NCBI GenBank assembly: GCA_964482235.1
Contig: CAYZWU010000039.1
Coordinates: 1 to 50,403, forward strand
Direction of reading: 5' to 3'
Source of the DNA: CAYZWU01 sp964482235
GTDB taxonomy: Bacteria; Planctomycetota; B15-G4; CAYZWU01
Length of the DNA stretch: 50,403 nt
Part shown: positions 38,601-44,910 of the stretch, one piece after another
Layout: each line of letters opens with the position of its first letter
Numbering within the stretch: position 1 is the stretch's first letter
Translations under genes and position numbers: made by a program
The notes under the pieces: model-generated
Told to the model about the DNA's origin: nothing
Database searches by the model: none
What the model saw: only the letters and a program-made list of their open reading frames with translations

Positions 38601-39094
38601 TGAGCTTCCTTCATGCCGGGATTCCGGCGATCCACGTCTTTGCCGGACTCCATCCAGACTATCACCGTCCCACGGACGATCCTTCCAGGCTCGACAGCGA
38701 GGGGATTGTCCAGGCAGCCCAGCTGGTGCAGGAGGTGGTGACCTACCTGGGCGGCCGCAAGGATCCTCTGACCGTCACGCTGAAAGACGCCGGCGCTCCC
38801 CTGGTCAGGCCGAAATCCGAATCGTCGGGGCGAAAGGTCTCTCTCGGCACCATGCCGGATTTCGCCTTCACCGGCCCGGGCGTTCGCGTAGCCAACGTCG
38901 TGCCGGGCTCGGCCGCCGAGGAGGCGGGGCTGGCCAAGGGCGATTGCATCAGGCAGATCAACGGCCGCGACGTGAAGGATCTGCGCGGCTATGCCCAGCT
39001 GCTGAAGGAATTCAAGGCGGGCGACAGGATCGTGATCACCTTCGAACGCGACGGCAAGACCGAGGAAGCGGAGGCGGTGCTGAAGGAGCGATGA
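35687..39094 (+). CDS. Secreted double metallopeptidase: M1-like, M28 and PDZ domains
   Basis: A 1135-residue exported protein (signal 1-25). Residues about 40-560 are an M1 aminopeptidase-like unit with the zinc motif HEILH (314-318) and a third ligand Glu336 in GNWCEG. The spacing to that Glu is 17 residues rather than the usual 18, and the GxMEN exopeptidase motif is not apparent. Residues about 745-1030 are an M28 aminopeptidase: VVVGAHFDHLG (near 829), NGADDNASGVA, FTGEESGLLGS, INIDSVG and HPDYHRPTDD provide both zinc sites and the Glu base. The last 90 residues are a PDZ domain (GVRVANVVPGSAAEEAGL). Both active sites look intact, so it probably trims peptides in the periplasm or outside. 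It is transcribed alone. Confidence 0.9.
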   Translation: MMKRLTSILLPAAAWLCCLGAASSSPAMPWTPSEDGCPHHELKVAIDPESNRIQVLDTITIPPGEDRAASGGISFLLHRNLAVTCLTEGIRLEPDPPADDAGGQAPLARSYTIYPLGNGAAPRQVVLSYEGVINHPVEKTGEEYARSFSQSPGLISPEGAVLSGGTCWYPRLETDLVTFSLHVILPAGWTAVSQGKRSSFQSATDKASVTWESPEPQDEIYLIAAAFTEYERDLKNGVTAHAFLRAPDPSLAAKYLDVTGLYIGMYNRLIGPYPFTKFALVENFWETGYGMPSFTLLGPRVIRFPFILHSSYPHEILHNWWGNGVYVDWEKGNWCEGLTAYLADHLIKEQRGQGMEYRRATLQKYLDYVKHSKDFPLTEFRSRHDAVTEAVGYGKCLMFFHMLRQRLGDELFVKGLRDFYQGNLFRHAAFSDLEASFSAASGMDLGPIFDQWVTRPGAPNLEVDSWSLSAEKGAEGIRFSVRIRQIQPEEPYDLDVPLAIHLMGEEKARLHKIAVKGRSTRYDAVLPSMPVRFELDPRFDVFRRLDRSEIPPSIGQVFGAAKILIVLPERAPEAMSRAFAELADRWKSDNPAIETVLDSRLERLPDDASVWILGERNRFTPRGSAELAGYGSAIGKEQVTLAGEALPAKDRCFVLTVRNPGNCDEVLCWVGADLPESIPGLGRKLPHYGKYSYLAFRGDEPTNTNKGQWPAVGSPLVIDLGDEMSKPLAVPTAPPLIEPPPVFTPDALMKHVTFLADDGLEGRGLGSAGIRKAREYIAARFAAAGLEPAGDDGAFFQTFEAAAGHDRKMVQVANVLARLPGTDPDLSDRPVVVGAHFDHLGLGWPDVHKGDEGKIHNGADDNASGVAVLLELARELGARARPARPVLFAAFTGEESGLLGSQHFIRSLGENPADAIFAMINIDSVGRLEGRKFQILGTGSAREWAFIIMGVGYTTGILADSVPNDPGGSDQVSFLHAGIPAIHVFAGLHPDYHRPTDDPSRLDSEGIVQAAQLVQEVVTYLGGRKDPLTVTLKDAGAPLVRPKSESSGRKVSLGTMPDFAFTGPGVRVANVVPGSAAEEAGLAKGDCIRQINGRDVKDLRGYAQLLKEFKAGDRIVITFERDGKTEEAEAVLKER

Positions 39095-39123
39095 CCCCCC
39101 CCTCGGCCGCGGAGACCGTCGGC

Positions 39124-39993
39124 TCAGCCGTAAACGACATAGAGGGCGATCCCAAGCCAGATCAAGACGGCGGCAATGATCCCCGGGTCCTTCAGGATCA
39201 CGGCAGCGGGATCCTCGCCGGCCTTCCGCTCGTAGACGAGGTAGGTGTAGCGGCCCAGTCCGAAGAGCACCACGGGGATGGTATAGATGAGGTCGGCGCT
39301 TCCGAAGTACTTCTGCGTCTCAGTGGCGACACTGTAAAGGGCGTATGTCATGATCGACGACGACGCGGTGATCGCCACCAGGACATCGAGCATCTGGAAG
39401 GAGTAGTGCGCCAGCACTTCCCGCGCCTCGGGCGATCCCTCGGCCAGGGCGAGCTCGGACCTCCTCTTGCAGCAGGCCAGAAAAGTGGCGGTGAAGAACG
39501 TGCAGAGGATGAGCCAGTGAGATATCCTCACGTCGATGGCCGCGCCTCCCGCCTGAACGCGCAGGAGAAATCCCACTGCGATAACGATCACGTCAGCCAC
39601 CACGGTCTTCTTCAAGATGAAAGTATAGGAGATGTTCAGCAGAAGATAGCAGGTCAGGATCAAGGCAAAGGCCGACGAGTTGTCGAGACAGACCACGCCG
39701 GTCACCGAGGCGGCAACGAGAACCGCGGCCGCGAAAAGAGCTGTCTTCTTCGAAATCCTGCCCGATGCGATGGGACGGTTCTGCTTCTTGGGATGGAGCC
39801 TGTCCTTGTCCGCGTCGATCACGTCGTTGAAGAGATAGACCGCCGATGAGAGAAGGCAGAAGGAGAAAAACGCGAGGACTGCCTGCAGGGCGAGAGGCAG
39901 ATCGTCGAGCTTCTTGGCGAAGATGAGGGCTGCGAAGAGGAGGAAGTTCTTCGACCACTGGTGAACGCGAATCGCCCTGATCCATTCCTTCAT
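39124..39993 (-). CDS. UbiA-family prenyltransferase, decaprenyl-phosphate phosphoribosyltransferase type
   Basis: A 289-residue membrane protein with about eight or nine helices. The first Asp-rich motif is NDVIDADKDRLHPKKQNRP (56-74), which matches the decaprenyl-phosphate phosphoribosyltransferase group (mycobacterial UbiA, Rv3806c) more than ubiquinone UbiA. The N-terminus RVHQWSKNFLLFAALIFAKK is also typical of that group. It would join phosphoribosyl pyrophosphate to a polyprenyl phosphate at the inner membrane. GGAG lies 5 bases before the ATG. The gene is convergent with the peptidase and divergent from an amidase; no dprE1/dprE2 partner is present, so the product glycan is unknown. 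Confidence 0.87.
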   Translation of the reverse strand: MKEWIRAIRVHQWSKNFLLFAALIFAKKLDDLPLALQAVLAFFSFCLLSSAVYLFNDVIDADKDRLHPKKQNRPIASGRISKKTALFAAAVLVAASVTGVVCLDNSSAFALILTCYLLLNISYTFILKKTVVADVIVIAVGFLLRVQAGGAAIDVRISHWLILCTFFTATFLACCKRRSELALAEGSPEAREVLAHYSFQMLDVLVAITASSSIMTYALYSVATETQKYFGSADLIYTIPVVLFGLGRYTYLVYERKAGEDPAAVILKDPGIIAAVLIWLGIALYVVYG

Positions 39994-40051
39994 GAACGCT
40001 CCGAAGCTGCTTGTAGTATCAACCTGGAAAATCTGCAGACATATTCAATTA

Positions 40052-40080
40052 TTGAGATCGTCGGTACAAGCGGTTATCTT
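40052..40080 (+). promoter_or_regulatory. Sigma-70-type promoter of the amidase gene
   Basis: TTGAGA (40052-40057), 17 bases, then TATCTT (40075-40080). The start would be near 40087, about 50 bases before ATG 40139. Confidence 0.6.
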
Positions 40081-40138
40081 GACCATAACGCAAAACAAAC
40101 ACTCCTGAGAGATGTGCGCAACAACAGGCGGATATTCA

Positions 40139-41302
40139 ATGAAAAAGCGAGAAAACGGGCTCACATTCGGATTTCCGTGGCTGATCTTGCTCTTCCTTCT
40201 GTCAGGCGCCTGCGTCACGACAGGAAGCTCTGTTTCCGACAAGGACTTCGAGAGAGCCCAGGACCTCTACGACCACGGCCGCTACGGGGAGGCTCTTGCA
40301 GCATTCGACTCCATCGTCAACAGCAATGCCTTCCAGCCTGCCGATCCTCTGCTGGCGCGCTCCTACCGCCTCCGCGGCGAGTGTCACAAGAAGCTGAAAC
40401 ACTACACGCTGGCCAAGCTTGATTTCGACACCGCCTGCAAGCATGCCCAGGCCCTGGGAGATCGATTTCCGGGAGGAGACAGGCTCAGTGTCGAGTGCGC
40501 CATGGCCAAGGGCGACGTGCTCGTTCATGAAGGATTCACGCACACGGCCGACCAGATCTACTCCGATCTGAGCGCTGGGAATCCCCCGACGTCGATCAAG
40601 GACGAGCTGCTTTATCGCCGCTACATCTGCGCCCGGCTGCTCAAGAAACCCGATTCGTATGCGATCCTGGCCAGGATGTCCGACAGCAAGGGCTTCGACA
40701 GCGAGGCTCTCGACAGGGAGTTCCTCGGTCTCGGCTTCCTCAAGGAGCCGCCTCGTGTCGTGAAGCCCGCCGATCCTCTGGCTACCGGCAATACGGGGCA
40801 GTACACCCTTCTTTCGCGTTCGAGGTGGAACGCCAAGCCGATCCGCACGAATATCAGCCGCATGACGACGATCCGGAAGATCACGGTCCACCATTCCGGA
40901 GTGCATTGGTCCAACAGCGATTTCAACTCCACCGCGCGGGAGATCGCCTCGTTCCAGAAGTTCCACCAGAACACGAAGCACTGGGCCGATATCGGATACC
41001 ACTTCCTGATCGACTACAGCGGGAGGATATGGGAAGGCCGCCCTCTTTCCTATCAAGGGGCTCACGCGGGGAACGAACAGCTGAATCGTGGAAACGTCGG
41101 GATATCGCTGATGGGCAACTTCGACGAGCAGAGGCTCAACAGGAACCAGGCCGATGCGCTGGCCTCGCTGATTGCCGATCTTTCCAGCAGGTACAACCTT
41201 GCTCCGGGCAGCATCGTCACACACAAGGAGCTGAGGAGCACCGACTGCCCCGGCAGGCATCTCCAGAGATTCGTCGATCAGCTGAGAACGGGGAGTCTGT
41301 GA
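40139..41302 (+). CDS. Lipoprotein N-acetylmuramoyl-L-alanine amidase with TPR-like N-terminus
   Basis: The product from ATG 40139 is 387 residues, with a lipobox LSGAC (Cys near residue 25) and GGCGGA upstream; an ATG at 40112 would place nine unlikely residues before the signal. Residues about 35-200 form TPR-like helices (AQDLYDHGRYGEALAAFDSI, SYRLRGECHKKLKHYTLAKL). The C-terminal half is an Amidase_2/PGRP domain with zinc ligands in TVHHSG, and THKELRSTDCPG, and the Tyr of GYHFLIDYSG. It cleaves the bond between muramic acid and the stem peptide at the outer membrane. TPR-amidase fusion is uncommon. It ends 4 bases before the convergent HTH-receiver gene. Confidence 0.9.
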   Translation: MKKRENGLTFGFPWLILLFLLSGACVTTGSSVSDKDFERAQDLYDHGRYGEALAAFDSIVNSNAFQPADPLLARSYRLRGECHKKLKHYTLAKLDFDTACKHAQALGDRFPGGDRLSVECAMAKGDVLVHEGFTHTADQIYSDLSAGNPPTSIKDELLYRRYICARLLKKPDSYAILARMSDSKGFDSEALDREFLGLGFLKEPPRVVKPADPLATGNTGQYTLLSRSRWNAKPIRTNISRMTTIRKITVHHSGVHWSNSDFNSTAREIASFQKFHQNTKHWADIGYHFLIDYSGRIWEGRPLSYQGAHAGNEQLNRGNVGISLMGNFDEQRLNRNQADALASLIADLSSRYNLAPGSIVTHKELRSTDCPGRHLQRFVDQLRTGSL

Positions 41303-41306
41303 GAGA

Positions 41307-41876
41307 TCACGCCAGCTCGAGCACCTTGAGGATCTTGTCCTTGACCAGCTTCAGGTCAAAAGGCTTGCGGATGAACTCCTGAACGCCGTTTGACAGCATT
41401 TCATCCACTTCCTCATCGGTGAGGTACCCTGACATCACGATGATTTTCATGTCCTTGAAGTCCGGATTGGCCCTGAGGGATTTCGAAATATCCCTGCCCG
41501 TGGTATCGCCGAGCAGATGGTCGAGGATCAGGACATGCGGCCTGAAACTGATCGTCTTGACACCGGCTTCGTAGCCCGACGACGCCGTTTCCACGTCGAA
41601 GATCCCCACATCATTGAGGAACCTCTCCAGGACGTAAAGGATCCCTTCCTCGTCGTCGGCGATCAAGATCCTGCGACGGTTGCTCGTATCGATCTTGTTG
41701 AGCGGAAATCCGTTTTCCTTGAGGAATTCGATCAGATTCTCGCGAGGAATGCGGCGTTCACGGGAATTCGGGATCTTGAATCCCTTCAGAACGCCCGATT
41801 CGAACCACTTTATCACGGTCCGGATCGTGACATTGCATATTCTGGCAACTTCTCCAGTGGTATAAACTTCTTTCAT
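41307..41876 (-). CDS. HTH (MerR/excisionase-type) - receiver domain protein
   Basis: A 189-residue protein with the DNA-binding part first. Residues 1-58 are a winged-helix of the excisionase/MerR type (TTGEVARICNVTIRTVIKWFE, then RRIPRENLIEFLKENG). A short linker leads to a receiver domain (about 68-189) with the acidic pocket D74-D75, phospho-acceptor D119, S149 (MSG) and K171 (RKPF). All receiver residues are in place. Standard regulators have the receiver first, so this is the reverse order. No histidine kinase is adjacent, so it is an orphan. The upstream region to 42167 is AT-rich and holds its promoter, with TTGTCA as a possible -35; no strong ribosome site is visible. Confidence 0.88.
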   Translation of the reverse strand: MKEVYTTGEVARICNVTIRTVIKWFESGVLKGFKIPNSRERRIPRENLIEFLKENGFPLNKIDTSNRRRILIADDEEGILYVLERFLNDVGIFDVETASSGYEAGVKTISFRPHVLILDHLLGDTTGRDISKSLRANPDFKDMKIIVMSGYLTDEEVDEMLSNGVQEFIRKPFDLKLVKDKILKVLELA

Positions 41877-42167
41877 TTTTTAACTTAACCCAAACCCCCT
41901 GAAGTAGATTATATATTTTGTCTATCTTGGATTATTCTCCACCGATGCTCTTCCTGGTAAAACTTTATCATCCCCTTCCTATTTTGACAACTTTGAAAAT
42001 CAGGTAGAGCACATATTTTCTTAACTGCCTTAGCCTACGTATTCTACCCTATAAAAAAAAGCCCCAATAGTGTTTTTTTATCATTTGAAATGTCCCGTCC
42101 CGGGCTTTTTAAATTGAAAGGTCATCAAAATGGACCTCGTTCCAACCACGAATGGACTGAGCCTCAT

Positions 42168-42803
42168 ATGCCTGACGACATAGTGAGAGACTGGAGCCTT
42201 TTCTTTCAGCGACAGGTCGAGAACAACCGTCGTTTCGGTCCTGTCTGGAGAATCCCGCTGTGCAAGCGTCACACGGACCTGATTCAGGAGAGACTGAAGC
42301 CTGGCGACTCTATCCTGGAAATCGGTGCTTCGGACCGCAATATTCTCCAGAAAATCGAACTGAATGGATCGAACCTCGATTACCGCTCCCTCGATCCGGA
42401 CAGGAGCCTGCCTCACGATTACCACTCTATCGAGCAGGTCGACCGGTCGTTCCGCATGATCTGGATGTTCGAGGTGGTGGAGCACGTCGACCTGGGCGAT
42501 GCGTCCGACATGCTCCGGAGGCTGCACAACCTTCTGGATCCCGGAGGGATTCTGATCCTGTCCACCCCCAATGGACATCACCCCCACCGGTTCAGGGAGC
42601 CGCATCACCGCACGGCCTTCAAGTTCGACAGCCTGGCCGCCCTGGTGGAGTCCTCGGGCTTCGAAGTCGACAGGCTCTACAGAATCTACAATGCGCCTTT
42701 TCTCCAGAGACTGACGCATTCGATCCTGCTGAACTGGCTGCACCGGTTTCTCGACATCGACTTTGCCAGGACTCTCGGTCTCGTGGCCCACAGGCCGTCG
42801 TGA
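42168..42803 (+). CDS. Class I SAM-dependent methyltransferase
   Basis: A 211-residue protein from ATG 42168. The open frame extends to ATG 42090, but those 26 codons are AT-rich, cross a hairpin-like stretch and look non-coding. The SAM motif I is ILEIGASDRN (about residues 48-57), followed by an acidic end in LDPDRS, and MFEVVEHVDLGDASDML as motif II-III, LLDPGGILILSTPN as the post-III strand. This is a Methyltransf_11/23-type fold. HGHHPHRFREPHH is a His-rich loop. Such enzymes often act on glycans, lipids or quinones; no substrate can be assigned. A tRNA gene follows 140 bases downstream. Confidence 0.8.
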   Translation: MPDDIVRDWSLFFQRQVENNRRFGPVWRIPLCKRHTDLIQERLKPGDSILEIGASDRNILQKIELNGSNLDYRSLDPDRSLPHDYHSIEQVDRSFRMIWMFEVVEHVDLGDASDMLRRLHNLLDPGGILILSTPNGHHPHRFREPHHRTAFKFDSLAALVESSGFEVDRLYRIYNAPFLQRLTHSILLNWLHRFLDIDFARTLGLVAHRPS

Positions 42804-42855
42804 CACGAATCCACTCGATCGATCGAGAAACCCCACAAAATGGCCAAGAAAGCCC

Positions 42856-42884
42856 TTGACCGGCCATTTCCCCCCCACTATATT
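42856..42884 (+). promoter_or_regulatory. Strong promoter of the tRNA-Val gene
   Basis: TTGACC (42856-42861), 17 bases, then TATATT (42879-42884). The start would be near 42891, about 55 bases before the mature tRNA. Confidence 0.75.
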
Positions 42885-42946
42885 CACCCTTCCGGACTTT
42901 CGAGGCCCAGCTTCCTGGTCTGGAAATCTTGGAAGACGAAGTTAGT

Positions 42947-43023
42947 GGGCGATTAGCTCAGTTGGCTAGAGCACCAGCTCGACAAGCTGGGGGTCACTGG
43001 TTCAAGTCCAGTATCGCCCACCA
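42947..43023 (+). tRNA. tRNA-Val (anticodon GAC)
   Basis: A complete cloverleaf of 77 bases with encoded CCA. Acceptor GGGCGAT pairs with ATCGCCC; D stem GCTC/GAGC; anticodon stem CCAGC/GCTGG; loop TCGACAA with anticodon GAC at 34-36; T stem ACTGG/CCAGT with loop TTCAAGT. It reads GUC and GUU. Position 33 is C where U is nearly universal. No terminator is visible and the acyl-CoA dehydrogenase gene starts 80 bases later, so read-through is possible. Confidence 0.95.
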
Positions 43024-43103
43024 CTTTATTTTACAGGCACATTTCAGGCAGAACCTACCTGGATCAGTAAATCCATCCATTTTCGAATCTGGAGAACCAC
43101 GTC

Positions 43104-44777
43104 ATGGCGAGAAGTAAGAAAGAAGCCTTCCGTCTCATGTACGAACTCGACGAAGAACAGGAGATGTTCCGAGACACGATCGCGGACTACGTGAAGGACA
43201 AGGTCATTCCCCGCCGTGAGGAGCTGGACAGGGAACACAAGTTCCCGAAGTGGTTCTACAATGACATGGTCGAGATGGGGATCACCTCGCTGATCATCCC
43301 CGAGGAGTACGATGGGCTCGGATTCGGGCTGTTCGACGTGGCGATCGTCGTCGAGGAGATCGCCGTGGGTTGTGCCGGGTCGGCCACCTCGCTGGGTGCC
43401 ACCTTCCTGGGCACGGATCCCATCCTCTACTTCGGAACGGAAGAGCAGAAGAAGAAATACCTCCCCCGCGTGGTGGCTGGCGAAGTGGCCGCCTTCTCCC
43501 TCACGGAACCGAACGCCGGAAGCGACGCGGGAGGCATCAAGACGATCGCCGAGCGGCAGGAGGACGGCTCCTACGTGCTACGCGGACAGAAGACCTACGT
43601 AACCAACGGCGGCGTGGCGTCGATCTATACCACCTTCGCCCTCACGGACAAGACTCGCGGAGCGCGAGGCGTCTCGGGCTTCATCTTCGAGGTCGATCCC
43701 GACAACCCGCCGGCCGAGGTCCAGTTTCCCAAGAAGTTCGACAAGATGGGAATCAATGCCTCCGAGACATGCGAGATCATCTTCGACGGTTTCGTGATCA
43801 AGAAGGAGGACCTGATCGGCGGAAAGGAAGGCCGGGGCTTCCTGCACAGCATGGGGACCTTCGATGCCACGCGCCCGATGATCGGCATCATCGGCGTGGG
43901 CATTGCCCGGGCTGCCTTCGAGGAGGCGCTCCAGTACGCCCACGAGCGCACCCAGTTCAAGCAGAAGATCATCTCCTTCAGGGGATTGCAGGAGATGTTC
44001 GTCGACATGGCTGTCACCGTCGATGCCGCCAGGGCGCTCTGCCTCGATGTGGCCAGGAGCGTCGACCTCAAGATGAAGGGCAATTCGCGTGAAGACGTGA
44101 CCCTCAAGTCCGGTGTGGCCAAGGTGATCGGATCCGAGGCGGGAAGAATCACCCTCGACGCGCTCCAGACCACCGGCGGCTACGGCTACATGAACGAGAC
44201 CCCCTTCCCCCGATTCGTCAGGGATTTCAAAATCTTCGAGATCTTCGAAGGAACCAACCAGATCCAGAGGGAGCAGATCTCTCTCCAGATGGTGAAGGAA
44301 GCCACCAAGGGCACCGGCAACGAGAAGAGCCTCAACGAAGCCGAGGAAGCACTGAGCCGCTCTCCCCATTGCGGCGCCGACACGGTGATCAAGGCACGGA
44401 AGAGCCTCAACGCATGCCTCCACCACATACTCGACGCCCCGGGCGAGCCGATGACCAAGGATCAGTATCTCCGCTTTCTCCTGGCCGACATCCTGATCGA
44501 TGTCGAGACGGCCCACGCCTTCTCGAAAACAGTGTCCCGTCTAGAGGAGCAGGATCCCTTCGAGATCGAGACCTTGAAGGCCAGGATCTTCGCGAAAGAG
44601 GCCGCCTTGCGGACAGTCGCCCGGATCCGCCGTATTGTCCTGGCGACGGGCGGCACCGATGCCCTGGCAGAGATGGAGAAGGCTGCCGGACTGACCGGGA
44701 CGGAAGCGAGCGCCACAGGCCTCTACAAGGATCGCCTGGCCCTGGCCGAATATCTGGCTGACGAAGCCAACCTGTAG
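43104..44777 (+). CDS. Acyl-CoA dehydrogenase with long C-terminal extension
   Basis: A FAD-dependent acyl-CoA dehydrogenase that makes the 2,3-enoyl-CoA, passing electrons to electron-transfer flavoprotein. The 557-residue protein has AFSLTEPNAGSDAGGIKT (about 130-147), KTYVTNGG, QFKQKIISFRGLQEMFVDM and the active-site segment IFEIFEGTNQIQREQIS with the catalytic Glu. Classical enzymes end soon after this point (about 390); here about 165 more helical residues follow, as in the longer members near VLCAD/FadE-type or the electron-bifurcating complexes. GGAG precedes the ATG. No etfAB or other beta-oxidation gene is adjacent. Its TAG stop lies in a palindromic element. Confidence 0.92.
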   Translation: MARSKKEAFRLMYELDEEQEMFRDTIADYVKDKVIPRREELDREHKFPKWFYNDMVEMGITSLIIPEEYDGLGFGLFDVAIVVEEIAVGCAGSATSLGATFLGTDPILYFGTEEQKKKYLPRVVAGEVAAFSLTEPNAGSDAGGIKTIAERQEDGSYVLRGQKTYVTNGGVASIYTTFALTDKTRGARGVSGFIFEVDPDNPPAEVQFPKKFDKMGINASETCEIIFDGFVIKKEDLIGGKEGRGFLHSMGTFDATRPMIGIIGVGIARAAFEEALQYAHERTQFKQKIISFRGLQEMFVDMAVTVDAARALCLDVARSVDLKMKGNSREDVTLKSGVAKVIGSEAGRITLDALQTTGGYGYMNETPFPRFVRDFKIFEIFEGTNQIQREQISLQMVKEATKGTGNEKSLNEAEEALSRSPHCGADTVIKARKSLNACLHHILDAPGEPMTKDQYLRFLLADILIDVETAHAFSKTVSRLEEQDPFEIETLKARIFAKEAALRTVARIRRIVLATGGTDALAEMEKAAGLTGTEASATGLYKDRLALAEYLADEANL

Positions 44778-44910
44778 ATACCGGGATACCGAGCCCGCGC
44801 AATCTCCGCCATATTCGTACGGCGCCACATACGTTTCGGCACCTCCGCAATCGAATATGGCGGAGATTGCTCGGGCTCGGTATCTACGGTATGCGCGGGC
44901 TCGGTATCTA
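44775..44910. repeat. 136-bp palindromic element joining two convergent genes
   Basis: Two 33-base arms, 44785-44817 and 44852-44884, are complementary at 32 of 33 positions (the one mismatch is near the outer third), with a 34-base middle. A further GCGCGGGCTCGGTATCTA at 44893-44910 exactly complements the outer 16 bases of the left arm. The outermost sequence TAGATACC at 44775-44782 is mirrored by GGTATCTA at 44903-44910. Its two ends carry the TAG stops of both flanking genes. No T-run follows, so it is not a plain terminator. Confidence 0.85.

Noticed and set aside
42045..42115. Terminator-like hairpin before the methyltransferase (GCCC...GGGC then T-run)
   Set aside because: The arms are separated by a long loop and no plus-strand gene upstream needs a terminator.
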